Source: Chitinophaga nivalis (GTDB lineage: Bacteria > Bacteroidota > Bacteroidia > Chitinophagales > Chitinophagaceae). From it: DNA of 64,000 nucleotides. Positions 1 through 8,908 of the stretch are shown one piece after another. Both the position numbers and the translations under genes were made by a program. The stretch lies in NCBI RefSeq assembly GCF_025989125.1, contig NZ_JAPDNR010000001.1, forward strand, positions 1,966,301 to 2,030,300. Direction: 5' to 3'. Positions within the stretch are counted from its first letter, which is position 1. Every line of letters begins with the position of its first letter. Under the pieces are notes generated by a model. That model was not told the origin of the DNA. It saw only the letters and a list, made by a program, of their open reading frames with translations, and ran no database searches.

Positions 1-381
1 CATTATGAGGCCCGCGTGGCAGATCTTACAGCGCCCAACTTTGCGGCTTCCATGAACAACCGCCAGTTTGATGGTGTTATCCTCGATGCACCGTGCAGTG
101 GTTCCGGTACCTGGGGCCGTACACCAGAAAGCCTGGCTTTCTTTAAGCGGGAAGAAATTGATAAATACCAGTCGCTGCAAAAACGTATAGCCCATAACGT
201 TATTCCTTTTGTGAAGAAAGGAGGTGCGTTGATTTATATTACCTGTTCTGTTTTCAAGCAGGAGAATGAGGAAGTGGTACAATATATTGAGGATAACAGT
301 GATTTAAGGCGACAGGAAGGCGGTGTGATTGCGGGGTACGATAAGGGAGCGGATACGATGTATGCAGTAAGGCTTTCTTAA
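1..381 (+). CDS. RsmB/NOP2-family RNA m5C methyltransferase, 3' part only
   Basis: The 5' end lies outside the window; the reading frame is open from base 1 and the first in-window GTG at 16 is not a likely start. The visible 126 residues are the C-terminal half of a Rossmann-fold SAM-dependent methyltransferase. The motif DAPCSGSGTW near residues 28-37 carries the PC cysteine, and ITCSVF near residue 80 carries the TC cysteine; this pair of cysteines defines RNA cytosine-C5 methyltransferases of the RsmB/NOP2/Sun group. The family modifies rRNA in the cytoplasm. The exact target cannot be told without the missing N-terminal RNA-binding part. No terminator hairpin follows; an AT-rich repeat region starts about 15 bases downstream. 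Confidence 0.85.
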   Translation, partial: HYEARVADLTAPNFAASMNNRQFDGVILDAPCSGSGTWGRTPESLAFFKREEIDKYQSLQKRIAHNVIPFVKKGGALIYITCSVFKQENEEVVQYIEDNSDLRRQEGGVIAGYDKGADTMYAVRLS

Positions 382-395
382 TCAGTTAGTTATAA

Positions 396-472
396 TTTTG
401 ACAATAGAAATTTTGTTAAATATTTTGACAATAGAATTTTTGTCATTTACTTTGACAAAAATTCTATTGTCA
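396..472 (+). repeat. Direct plus inverted repeat (20-bp-arm hairpin) abutting the ATPase start codon
   Basis: The motif TTTTGACAATAGAA(A/T)TTTTGT occurs at 396-415 and again at 423-443, a direct repeat with 27-base period. The second copy is also the left arm of a perfect 20-bp inverted repeat: 426-445 pairs with 453-472 around a 7-base loop (446-452). The right arm ends on the A of the ATG at 472, so a transcript starting upstream would bury the start codon edge in a strong stem. It could be an operator array, a translational lid or a recombination/recognition site. It is not a terminator because no U-tract follows. Confidence 0.85.
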
Positions 473-1650
473 TGAAAAACCTCATTGGACTGCCTGCAAG
501 GGGCGGCGATTTTTTTCAACGTAAAAGAGAAATAGAAAAAATCACCAGTTGTTTGTCTGGTGGTAACAATATCCAAATTACCGCCCCGCGGAGGGTTGGG
601 AAAACCTCCATTTTATGGTATTTGCTGGATAATCGTATTGCCGGCCGGCATTATGTATATGTCGATACAGAGAGCGTGGCCGAAGAACCCCATTTCTATA
701 GAAAAGTACTGGAAGCAGTTATTAACGACCCCCAGATTTCCCGGTCTGTTAAACTTAAAACCGGATTTCGGGAGAAAGCCAACCGTTTTTTCCAGCGTAT
801 TAAAAGTATTTCAGTATTGGAAACCTCCCTGGAATTTAACCAGGAAACAACCATACGTGATTATTATGATGAGTTCCATGCCTTCTTATCGGGATATGCG
901 ATTACAGAGGAAATAGAGTTGGTACTACTGATCGACGAATTTCCACAGACCATTGAAAATATGCGTAAGGTAAGCAGTGAACGGGCAGTGAACTTCCTGC
1001 AAAAGAAGCGGGCACTGAGAATAGATCCGGTTATTTCCCAAAAGATTCGTTTTATTTATACCGGCTCCATTGGTCTGAATCAGACTGTGGCTGCTATCGA
1101 CGCTACTGCAATGATCAATGATCTGGCTTCTATTGAGGTAGCACCTTTATCAGAAACCGAAGCTATTGAACTTTTCCGTACACTGCTGCATGCACACCAA
1201 CGTTCCATCAATTCCAGTGCAGAAGCGGCTTTTAAAACAGTATTGCAATGGTATATTCCTTTCCATATTCAATTATTGGTGCAGGAAATTATACAGTGTA
1301 CCAGCGACCATGCAGAAATCACAGACATAACTATTGAAAAGGCACTAACAGAGTTATTAACTCTGCGGCATAAGAATCATTTTCAACATTATCATTCCCG
1401 GTTGAAAACACATTTTAAGGATCAGGCGTTTAAGTATGCAGATGAGTTGCTAAAAAAACTGGCTGCCACAAATTCCTTAAATAAACAGGATGCTTTTGAA
1501 ATGGCGGTGAGGCATCAGCAGGAAGAGCATTATAAAATGATCATTGAAGACCTGATGCATGATGGTTACATTCATTTTAATACAACAACTAGAGTTTATC
1601 TCTTTAACTCACCTATCCTGAAAAGATGGTGGGAGTTATTTATTTGTTAG
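472..1650 (+). CDS. P-loop ATPase with C-terminal winged helix (COG1672-like), first of a pair
   Basis: A 392-residue STAND/AAA-like ATPase. Walker A is APRRVGKTS at residues 38-46 and Walker B is LVLLIDEF at about 150-157, and a sensor-like strand IRFIYTGSIG sits near residue 190. The C-terminal 80 residues look like a winged helix ending in a hydrophobic tail (SPILKRWWELF), a layout seen in the archaeal-type ATPase family PF01637/COG1672, whose members mostly have no assigned role. No signal peptide or membrane segment is seen. The start ATG overlaps the last base of the hairpin just upstream. The next gene starts three bases after its stop, so the two are co-transcribed. Base composition is visibly more AT-rich than in the flanking metabolic genes, which hints at acquisition. 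Function unknown; candidates include stress, defence or regulatory ATPase. Confidence 0.75.
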   Translation: MKNLIGLPARGGDFFQRKREIEKITSCLSGGNNIQITAPRRVGKTSILWYLLDNRIAGRHYVYVDTESVAEEPHFYRKVLEAVINDPQISRSVKLKTGFREKANRFFQRIKSISVLETSLEFNQETTIRDYYDEFHAFLSGYAITEEIELVLLIDEFPQTIENMRKVSSERAVNFLQKKRALRIDPVISQKIRFIYTGSIGLNQTVAAIDATAMINDLASIEVAPLSETEAIELFRTLLHAHQRSINSSAEAAFKTVLQWYIPFHIQLLVQEIIQCTSDHAEITDITIEKALTELLTLRHKNHFQHYHSRLKTHFKDQAFKYADELLKKLAATNSLNKQDAFEMAVRHQQEEHYKMIIEDLMHDGYIHFNTTTRVYLFNSPILKRWWELFIC

Positions 1651-1652
1651 TT

Positions 1653-3632
1653 ATGAGCTTACTATTGTATAATCCAGACAGAAAAAACAAACATGATTTT
1701 ATTGCCGAATTTGTGATCCGTACGCGGATATTTGAGGAAATATTTGCCGATATCCGTTCCGGTAAAATGGCTACGCCGGAACAACATTACTTGTTACTGG
1801 GGCAACGGGGAGCTGGTAAAACAACCTTGTTGCTCCGGTTGAAATATGCGATAGAAGACGATGTTCAATTATCTCAGTGGTTAATACCGGTTATTTTCAG
1901 TGAAGAACAGCATAACATCGGAGAGCTGGGAAACCTATGGGAAAAGATCGCAGAATACCTGGAAGAAAACTGTGGATTTGAAGGGCTGGTCAGTGAAATG
2001 GAGCCTTATGTAAAACAGGATAACTATGAAGCGGCGGCACTCCGGGTACTATTGAAGCACCTGAACCAGCAAGAGAAGAAGCTGGTGTTATTCGTAGATA
2101 ATATGGGGCAGTTACTCAGGAAATTCGGAGAGCTGGAAGTACGCCGGCTGAGGGAGGTATTGCAAACCATCCCGCATTTCAGGTTAATAGCCGGATCGCC
2201 TGTAGTGCTGGAGAGTATACTGGACTATCAGCAACCGTTGTTTGAATTTTTTAAAATGATACAGCTGAAAGATTTAACAGACGAAGAGTGCATTGTTTTG
2301 CTGCGGAAATTTGCGGTATTGTATCATCAAGAGACAACTGTAGAAAGGATCATTGCGAAAAAACCTGCCCGGATTTCCGCTTTTCGAGAATTGTCTGGTG
2401 GCGTACCTCGAACGATGTCTTTGTTGTTTAATGTGTTTGTGGATAATGCGCATGGCAACGTACTGAGCGATCTGGAAAAAGTACTGGATATGGTAACACC
2501 TTTGTACAAACACCAGATGGACGATCTACCGCCGCAGCAACAGAAAATAGTGGACGCTGTAGCGCTCCACTGGTACCCGGTTGAGGTAAAGGAGCTGACG
2601 AAAAAAGTACGCCTGGATAGTAAAGTGATTTCTGCCCAGTTACGGCAGCTGGAGAAAAATCAGGTAATTGAAAAAATAGCTACTGGTACCAAGAATCACC
2701 AGTATAGGTTACGGGAGCGTTTTTTTAATATCTGGTACCTGATGCGTTATGGCCGGAAACAAGGCCGGTACCAGATGATTTGCGTGGTAAAGTTCCTGGA
2801 AGCCTTGTGTGATACACCGGAAATTGAACGGCGGATTAGAAGTTATATAAAGGAAGTAAATAACAATGGGCTGGATACCCATATTATGGAAATATTTGGG
2901 CTGGCGTATACTTTTTTTGAGCAGATAGATCCCGAAGTAAAGATGTTGCTGAAGGAGAATACACCACCTTACATAGCAGACAATGTTACGTTTACGGACC
3001 AGGAGTTTAATAGACTATTAAAGAACGCATGCAAGAAAAAAGAGTATATAAAATTTATTAAGCTCTCGATCAATAGAGAGCTTACAACGGCAGAACAAAA
3101 AGACCAGTACCTAGATATTTTCGAGCAATTGACATTCGACTGTTTGTCGGGGATCGGGAAGGCGGCGCGTACAGTTTTTGAGGATAAAACACTTCAACGG
3201 AATCAACAGGCACATAATTATTTTGTATTCTCTTTTGTGATTAACTGGGCATACAAAACAATATACATGCTGGTTACAGAGAAAAACGATACGGCTTTAT
3301 TGGCATTAGTAAAGAATATAACGAATGAAAAGGTGATACAACACGTAACATTTTCTTCCCTAAATGAAATTCAACTTTACATGATAATCATTTATACGTT
3401 TATTGCTGGGGAGTATTATGAATTTGCCAGGAAAGTAGCTGCGGTTTTTCCGGTATCGAAAACTGACGGTTGGGATATCGAAAAATTAATTGACTTATGT
3501 GTGAAAAAAGAAGAATCTATTCATTCGGAGGCATTCAAAGTAAATAAAGGGATTTATTCGAAAGCTGTTGATTCAGTTAATAACATTCGTGCTACGTGGG
3601 AAAAAAGTCATCAGAGTAATGAAAAAGCTTGA
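1653..3632 (+). CDS. Large P-loop ATPase with winged helix and helical C-terminus, second of a pair
   Basis: I choose the ATG at 1653, three bases after the upstream stop; an in-frame ATG at 1626 would overlap the previous gene and adds residues of no family character. The 659-residue product has Walker A GQRGAGKTT at residues 50-58 and Walker B LVLFVDN at about 144-150. A winged-helix segment follows at about 300-365, ending in a RERFFNIWYLMR motif. About 290 residues of predicted helical, possibly TPR-like, sequence complete it. The N-terminal NPD...IAEFVIRT..F..IF motif recurs in Bacteroidota ATPases of this type as I remember them, but none has a role known to me. The tandem ATPase arrangement suggests a hetero-oligomeric machine. 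A perfect terminator hairpin follows directly. Function unknown. Confidence 0.7.
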   Translation: MSLLLYNPDRKNKHDFIAEFVIRTRIFEEIFADIRSGKMATPEQHYLLLGQRGAGKTTLLLRLKYAIEDDVQLSQWLIPVIFSEEQHNIGELGNLWEKIAEYLEENCGFEGLVSEMEPYVKQDNYEAAALRVLLKHLNQQEKKLVLFVDNMGQLLRKFGELEVRRLREVLQTIPHFRLIAGSPVVLESILDYQQPLFEFFKMIQLKDLTDEECIVLLRKFAVLYHQETTVERIIAKKPARISAFRELSGGVPRTMSLLFNVFVDNAHGNVLSDLEKVLDMVTPLYKHQMDDLPPQQQKIVDAVALHWYPVEVKELTKKVRLDSKVISAQLRQLEKNQVIEKIATGTKNHQYRLRERFFNIWYLMRYGRKQGRYQMICVVKFLEALCDTPEIERRIRSYIKEVNNNGLDTHIMEIFGLAYTFFEQIDPEVKMLLKENTPPYIADNVTFTDQEFNRLLKNACKKKEYIKFIKLSINRELTTAEQKDQYLDIFEQLTFDCLSGIGKAARTVFEDKTLQRNQQAHNYFVFSFVINWAYKTIYMLVTEKNDTALLALVKNITNEKVIQHVTFSSLNEIQLYMIIIYTFIAGEYYEFARKVAAVFPVSKTDGWDIEKLIDLCVKKEESIHSEAFKVNKGIYSKAVDSVNNIRATWEKSHQSNEKA

Positions 3633-3634
3633 TA

Positions 3635-3683
3635 GATATAAACAGCAAGGCCGGGAAATTTTCCCGGCCTTGCTGTTTATATC
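3635..3683. terminator. Bidirectional intrinsic terminator
   Basis: Perfect inverted repeat with 24-base arms (3635-3658 and 3660-3683), GC-rich core GCAAGGCCGGG, and A/T-rich flanks on both sides. It lies between the convergent ATPase operon and mnmA and can serve both. Confidence 0.9.
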
Positions 3684-3696
3684 TAAAGGATACTAC

Positions 3697-4803
3697 TTAT
3701 AAAGTAATCTGTCCACGTTGTATAATCCCGCCACCTACTACATCATCGCCTTCATAAAATACGGCGGATTGTCCGGGGGCTATGCCTTTCACGCTTTCAT
3801 AGAAGTTAACTCTCACCTTGCCGTTTTCGTTGTACAGGTTGCTGAGTGCGCCCTTGTCTTTGTAACGGATTTTGGTGATGGCTTCCATGCCTTCGGGAAT
3901 GGTATCATACTTACCCATGTTGATACCGCTGACCAGCATATCGCTTTTCTGCAGTTCATCTTCATTGCCTAATACCACAGTGTTGGTTTCCGGAATGATT
4001 TCAGTTACGAATACCGGGCGGCCAAGGGCAATATCGAGGCCTTTACGCTGACCTACGGTATAGAAGGGGTAACCCTTGTGATGACCTACGATCGTGCCGT
4101 CTGCCAGTACGAAATTACCACCGTTGACCCGTTCTTCGAGGCCGTCTACCTTCCTTTTCAGGAAGCCGCGGTAGTCATTGTCGGGCACAAAGCAGATTTC
4201 ATAGCTTTCTGCTTTCTTGGCGAGTTCGGGATAGCCGAAGTCGAATGCCATCTGGCGGATGGCCGTTTTGCGGTATTCTCCGAGAGGAAGGATGGTACGG
4301 GCGAGTACATCCTGCTGGATGCCCCACAGTACATAACTTTGGTCTTTGGTTTCATCGATGCCGCGGCTGATCACATAGCGATCGTTGTCGTGGCGGCGAA
4401 TCTGCGCGTAGTGACCGGTGGCAATAAATTCACAATCCATGGCATCGGCCCGTTTCATCAGGGCGCGCCACTTTATATGTGTATTGCAGAGTACACACGG
4501 ATTAGGTGTACGGCCTGCGATATATTCCTCCACAAAGTTATTCACAACGAAATCACCGAATTCGTCCCGGATATCCAGCACGAAGTGCGGGAAACCGTGA
4601 TGCACCGCAGCTGCGCGGGCATCGTTGAAAGAATCGAGGTTACAGCAGCCGGTTTCCTTCTTGCTGGAACCAGCTGATGCATAATCCCAGGTTTTCATGG
4701 TAATACCTACCACTTCGTAACCTTGTTCATGCAACATCAGCGCTGTAACAGTACTGTCTATACCACCGCTCATGGCTACCAGCACTTTACCATGCTTGCT
4801 CAT
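3697..4803 (-). CDS. mnmA: tRNA-specific 2-thiouridylase MnmA
   Basis: MnmA activates U34 of Lys, Glu and Gln tRNAs with ATP and inserts sulfur from a persulfide relay, giving the s2U of mnm5s2U. The 368-residue length is normal. The ATP-binding PP-loop motif SGGIDST is at residues 12-18. The two catalytic cysteines are seen in NPCVLC (Cys103, with Cys106 giving a CxxC) and in YEICF (Cys204). The C-terminal beta-barrel part is complete (GQSAVFYEGDDVVGGG). The gene stands alone, convergent with the ATPase pair, and has its own candidate promoter just upstream. The ATG at 4803 is the only good start. This is a core gene, marking the chromosomal backbone beside the ATPase cassette. Confidence 0.97.
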   Translation of the reverse strand: MSKHGKVLVAMSGGIDSTVTALMLHEQGYEVVGITMKTWDYASAGSSKKETGCCNLDSFNDARAAAVHHGFPHFVLDIRDEFGDFVVNNFVEEYIAGRTPNPCVLCNTHIKWRALMKRADAMDCEFIATGHYAQIRRHDNDRYVISRGIDETKDQSYVLWGIQQDVLARTILPLGEYRKTAIRQMAFDFGYPELAKKAESYEICFVPDNDYRGFLKRKVDGLEERVNGGNFVLADGTIVGHHKGYPFYTVGQRKGLDIALGRPVFVTEIIPETNTVVLGNEDELQKSDMLVSGINMGKYDTIPEGMEAITKIRYKDKGALSNLYNENGKVRVNFYESVKGIAPGQSAVFYEGDDVVGGGIIQRGQITL

Positions 4804-4822
4804 TTGAAAAAGTTTAAGGATG

Positions 4823-4830
4823 CAAAATTA
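4823..4830 (-). promoter_or_regulatory. Candidate -7 promoter element of mnmA
   Basis: Read on the minus strand this is TAATTTTG, a full match to the Bacteroidota -7 consensus TAnnTTTG, 20 bases before the mnmA start. No well-spaced TTTG -33 element was found, so this is a moderate call. Confidence 0.4.
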
Positions 4831-5011
4831 CTTAAATTCCCGCCAACCGCCATCGCTCCTTTATTGATACTAACAATGGGCGGATTGATTCTGCCTATAC
4901 GGCGGTAGCATTTTACCGGATCGTGACGATTATTTCTCCAGGTATTACAAAATGTTAATTATGAATTTTATATTTATTGAAATAAGTACCCTTTGGCATA
5001 AATTAGTTGAG

Positions 5012-6505
5012 ATGCTACCCATATTAAATAAAGAGTTTATATTAAACCAACAGGATTCCGACGTTCATGAAAACTACTTCACACTTCCTGAAAAGATCCT
5101 GCAATTCGGCACCGGCGTCCTGTTACGCGGGCTGGTAGATTATCTGGTGGATAAAGCTAACCGCCAGGGCAGGTACGAAGGCCGCATTGTAGTGGTCAAA
5201 TCCACGCCAGGCGATACCCGGGAATTCGCCGCCCAGGATAATCTGTTTACCACACATATTAAAGGTATTCATCAGGGGAAACTGGTGGATAGCTCCGGGG
5301 TAAACCCTGTTATTAGTCGTGTTTTGCAATCGAATGCAGAATGGCCGGCCGTACTGGCAGCGGCTCGGCAGCCTACCGTGCAAACCATCATTTCCAATAC
5401 CACGGAAGTAGGGATTCAGTATGTACCGGAGCAAATCGGTGCAACAGCCCCCGCTTCTTTCCCCGGGAAACTGCTGGCGGTATTATGGGAAAGGTATCAG
5501 CATTTGGGAGGTGCTACCGGCACCGGCTTTGTCATAGTGCCCACGGAACTGGTCACCAATAACGGCCGGTTATTGCGGGAAACCATCCTGCAGCTGGCGG
5601 CGTTTAATAAGATGGCTGCTGCCTTTATCACCTGGATACAGGAAGACAACCATTTCTGTAATTCGCTGGTAGACCGTATTGTACCGGGCAGGCCCCGTAA
5701 TCTGCCGGAGATCGCGCAGAAGGTGGGCTACACGGACCAATTGTGGATAGAAGTAGAGCCATTCCTGTTATGGGCTATTGAAGGCGATGCCTACATCCGT
5801 TCGGTATTGTCTTTTTGCGAAGCAGATGACCGGATGTTGATTACGCCGGATATTACCCCCTTCCGGGAACAGAAGCTGCGTATCCTGAATGGTGGACACA
5901 CCATTTCCGTACCACTGGCCTATCTGCTGGGATGCAATACGGTATATGAATGTATGCAGGACGCCTATATGGGGCGGTTTTTCCGGGAAGTGATTTTACA
6001 GGAAATATTGCCGACCATTACGGCGGCATGTCCTACCGCTGCGGCCTTTGCGCAGGATGTACTGGATCGGTTTGCCAATCCGTTTATCGCGCATCAGCTG
6101 ATCAGCATCACGTTCCAGGAAAGCACAAAAATGAATGCCCGCAATGCGCGCACTTTCGTACGTTATTATGAGCAAACAGGTACCCTGCCGGCGCACATGT
6201 GCCTGGGATTTGCGGCCATGCTGCTGTTTTTACGGCCGGTACGGGAAGAAAACGGAAAGTATTACGGCCGCCGGGAAGCAGGTGAATACCTGATTACCGA
6301 CGACAATGCCAGCCAGTTTGCCGCTTACTGGCAACAATATACCACCCTGCCGGCGCTGGTACAGCAGGTGTGCAGCGATGAACGCCTGTGGGAAGCCCGG
6401 CTGGCAGATATCCCCGGCTTTACCGCACAGGTGGCCACTTACCTGGAGGCCTTCATGGAAAATGGGGTGAAAGCAGTTACAGAACAATGGTATCAAACAA
6501 AATAA
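5012..6505 (+). CDS. uxaB: Tagaturonate reductase (altronate oxidoreductase) UxaB
   Basis: NADH-dependent enzyme that interconverts D-tagaturonate and D-altronate in the Ashwell pathway of galacturonate use; its mannitol-dehydrogenase-family relative UxuB does the same for fructuronate and mannonate. The N-terminal nucleotide-binding motif ILQFGTGVLLRG is seen near residues 28-39. The family segments VPTELVTNNG, NSLVDRIVPG and ILNGGHTISVP (with the conserved Asn-Gly-x-His) are present. The start is set at 5012 (497 residues), where TTGAG precedes the ATG; an in-frame ATG at 4952 would add 20 hydrophobic residues outside the family fold. It leads the run uxaB-uxaC-kdgK-kdgA-exuT, with 9 bases to uxaC. 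UxuB specificity cannot be excluded by eye, but the presence of uxaA, and no uxuA, favours UxaB. Confidence 0.88.
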   Translation: MLPILNKEFILNQQDSDVHENYFTLPEKILQFGTGVLLRGLVDYLVDKANRQGRYEGRIVVVKSTPGDTREFAAQDNLFTTHIKGIHQGKLVDSSGVNPVISRVLQSNAEWPAVLAAARQPTVQTIISNTTEVGIQYVPEQIGATAPASFPGKLLAVLWERYQHLGGATGTGFVIVPTELVTNNGRLLRETILQLAAFNKMAAAFITWIQEDNHFCNSLVDRIVPGRPRNLPEIAQKVGYTDQLWIEVEPFLLWAIEGDAYIRSVLSFCEADDRMLITPDITPFREQKLRILNGGHTISVPLAYLLGCNTVYECMQDAYMGRFFREVILQEILPTITAACPTAAAFAQDVLDRFANPFIAHQLISITFQESTKMNARNARTFVRYYEQTGTLPAHMCLGFAAMLLFLRPVREENGKYYGRREAGEYLITDDNASQFAAYWQQYTTLPALVQQVCSDERLWEARLADIPGFTAQVATYLEAFMENGVKAVTEQWYQTK

Positions 6506-6514
6506 TCATCCTAT

Positions 6515-7909
6515 ATGAAAGCATTTTTGTCGGAAGATTTTTTATTGCAAACGGAGACGGCTAAACGATTATACTTTGATTACGCACAGGCGATGCCGGT
6601 GATCGATTATCACAATCACCTGCCGCCGGATGAAATAGCACAGAATAAAACCTTTGAAAATCTCACGGCTATCTGGCTGAAAGGGGATCACTATAAATGG
6701 CGGGCGATGCGGGCCAATGGGGTGGCGGAGGAATATATTACAGGGACTGCGGATGACTACACCAAATTCCGGCATTGGGCTGCTACGGCGCCATATACCA
6801 TGCGTAATCCGCTTTATCACTGGTCGCACATGGAACTGCGTAACCCCTTTGGTATACAGGCTTTACTGGATAGTACCACAGCGGAAAAAATATACCATGA
6901 TTGTAATGCACAGTTGCCTCGTTTCTCTACGCAGGCGTTGCTCCTGCATTTTAAAGTCACTACGCTGTGTACCACCGATGATCCGGTGGATACGCTGGCA
7001 CATCACCAGGCGATTGCCCGGCAGCCTTTCGGTACCCGGGTACTGCCCACGTTTCGTCCGGACAGGGCCATGACAGTAGATAACCCCACAGTATTCAATC
7101 AGTTTGTGGCGCAATTGGAGGCGGTTACCAACAGGGAGATACAGCGTTTCGACGATTTGCTGGAAGCATTGAAAAGCCGCCACAGCTACTTCCATGAGCA
7201 GGGTTGCCGGCTGAGTGATCATGGCCTGAATACGTTTTATTTCGCTTCTTATACACACCAGGATCTGACGGCGATTTTTGATAAGGTCCGGAGTGGCCGC
7301 GCCGCTACCAGCGATGAAAATACCCAGTTTAAAACCGCCTTGCTGCTGGCATTGGGAGAATGGAATCACGAAAGGGGCTGGGTACAACAGTTTCATGTGG
7401 GGGCTATCCGCAACAACAACAGCCGTTTGTTACAGCAGCTGGGTGCGGATGCCGGTGTAGATTCTATTGGAGACTGGAATATGGCAGTGGCGATGAGTGC
7501 TTTTTTTGATGCACTGGATAAGAAAGATAAGCTGGCGAAAACAATTGTATATAACCTGAACCCCGCCTATAATGAAGTATTTGCCACCATGGCGGGTAAT
7601 TTCCAGGACGGTACCGTACCGGGGAAAATACAGTTTGGCTCCGGCTGGTGGTTCCTGGATCAGAAAGACGGCATGGAAAAACAACTGAATACGCTGAGTA
7701 ACATGGGGCTGTTAAGCCGGTTTGTAGGCATGCTCACCGACTCCCGCAGCTTCCTGTCCTATTCGCGCCACGAATATTTCCGGCGTATCCTGTGTAACCT
7801 CATCGGCAACGATGTGGAAGCAGGAGAGCTGCCACAGGATATGCCATGGCTGGGAAAAATAGTACAGGATATTTGTTACTATAATGCTAAGTCGTATTTT
7901 GGATTTTAA
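6515..7909 (+). CDS. uxaC: Glucuronate/galacturonate isomerase UxaC
   Basis: Isomerises D-glucuronate to D-fructuronate and D-galacturonate to D-tagaturonate in the cytoplasm, the entry step for saturated hexuronates. The 464-residue length is standard. The amidohydrolase-like metal motif DYHNHLPPDE (His33, His35) and the family segments WLKGDHYKWRAMR and FGSGWWF are present. It sits 9 bases after uxaB and its TAA shares its last base with the ATG of kdgK (TAATG), indicating translational coupling. Confidence 0.96.
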   Translation: MKAFLSEDFLLQTETAKRLYFDYAQAMPVIDYHNHLPPDEIAQNKTFENLTAIWLKGDHYKWRAMRANGVAEEYITGTADDYTKFRHWAATAPYTMRNPLYHWSHMELRNPFGIQALLDSTTAEKIYHDCNAQLPRFSTQALLLHFKVTTLCTTDDPVDTLAHHQAIARQPFGTRVLPTFRPDRAMTVDNPTVFNQFVAQLEAVTNREIQRFDDLLEALKSRHSYFHEQGCRLSDHGLNTFYFASYTHQDLTAIFDKVRSGRAATSDENTQFKTALLLALGEWNHERGWVQQFHVGAIRNNNSRLLQQLGADAGVDSIGDWNMAVAMSAFFDALDKKDKLAKTIVYNLNPAYNEVFATMAGNFQDGTVPGKIQFGSGWWFLDQKDGMEKQLNTLSNMGLLSRFVGMLTDSRSFLSYSRHEYFRRILCNLIGNDVEAGELPQDMPWLGKIVQDICYYNAKSYFGF

Positions 7910-8907
7910 TGAAGCCTGTAAAAGTAATCACACTCGGAGAAATTTTATTGCGCCTGTCACCGGAACTGGCGCAACAGACGGCCGCCGTATACGTAGGTGG
8001 CGCGGAGGCCAATGTGGCCGCCGCATTGGCACAATGGGGAACACCCGTAGCCTATATCAGCAAAGTACCGGATAATGGTTTGTCGAAAGGCGTACTGGCA
8101 CAGCTGGAACATTATGGGATGGCAACAGACCGTATGTTATGGGGTGGCGACCGTATTGGTACCTATTACCTCGCACAGGGCAGTGACCTGAAACATGCAG
8201 AGGTGGTGTACGACCGGAAGTATAGTGCTTTCAGTCAGATACAGCCGGATACGGTTGATTGGGAGGCTTTGCTGGAAGGGGCAGACTGGCTGCACTGGAG
8301 CGCCATCTCACCTGCCCTCAATCCGGAAGCAGCCATTGTATGCAAAGAAGTGCTGGAAGCGGCTACCCGAAAAGGGATGACGATTTCCACCGACCTGAAC
8401 TATCGCAGTAAATTATGGCAGTATGGCAAACAACCTTTTGAGGTAATGCCCGAACTGGTACAATACTGTGATGTGGTGATGGGAAATATCTGGGCGGCAC
8501 ATACCATGCTGGATACACCGCTGGATACGGTAGCCCTGGAAACGGCTAGCAAAGCGGTTTTCCTGGAAGAGGCCACAAAGGTGGCAGCGGCTGTAACAGC
8601 GCAGTATCCCCGTTGTAAACGGGTGGCGTTTACCTTCCGTTTCAGTGATGCCCCTGCGCACAACCGATACTATGCCTTTTATTACCACGAAGGACAGGTC
8701 AGTGTTTCGAAGGAATATGAAACGAATGAAGTAGTAGACCGGGTAGGCAGTGGCGATTGTTTTATGGCGGGCCTGATACATGCACAGTTACAGGGAATGA
8801 CCGACCGGCAGATTATTGACTTTGCAGCAGCAGCTGCGTATTCCAAATTTTTTGTGAAGGGTGATTTTAACACTACTTCCGCTAACGATATTTTAAAACT
8901 GATGTAA
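7909..8907 (+). CDS. kdgK: 2-keto-3-deoxygluconate kinase (PfkB family)
   Basis: Phosphorylates KDG to KDPG, the step where the saturated and unsaturated uronate branches meet. It is a 332-residue ribokinase-fold protein. The N-terminal glycine motif VGGAEANVAAALAQWG near residues 25-40 binds the sugar, and the C-terminal PfkB signature VDRVGSGDCF has catalytic Asp283 in GSGD. The start codon overlaps the uxaC stop by one base, and kdgA follows after one base, so the three are translationally coupled. The neighbourhood, with a KDPG aldolase next door, makes KDG the most likely substrate among PfkB sugars. Confidence 0.93.
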   Translation: MKPVKVITLGEILLRLSPELAQQTAAVYVGGAEANVAAALAQWGTPVAYISKVPDNGLSKGVLAQLEHYGMATDRMLWGGDRIGTYYLAQGSDLKHAEVVYDRKYSAFSQIQPDTVDWEALLEGADWLHWSAISPALNPEAAIVCKEVLEAATRKGMTISTDLNYRSKLWQYGKQPFEVMPELVQYCDVVMGNIWAAHTMLDTPLDTVALETASKAVFLEEATKVAAAVTAQYPRCKRVAFTFRFSDAPAHNRYYAFYYHEGQVSVSKEYETNEVVDRVGSGDCFMAGLIHAQLQGMTDRQIIDFAAAAAYSKFFVKGDFNTTSANDILKLM

Positions 8908-8908
8908 G

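Noticed and set aside
382..576. Minus-strand open frame spanning the 396-472 repeats
   Set aside because: Its apparent repeats come from the DNA palindrome itself, not from a protein; the plus-strand ATPase frame is far stronger.
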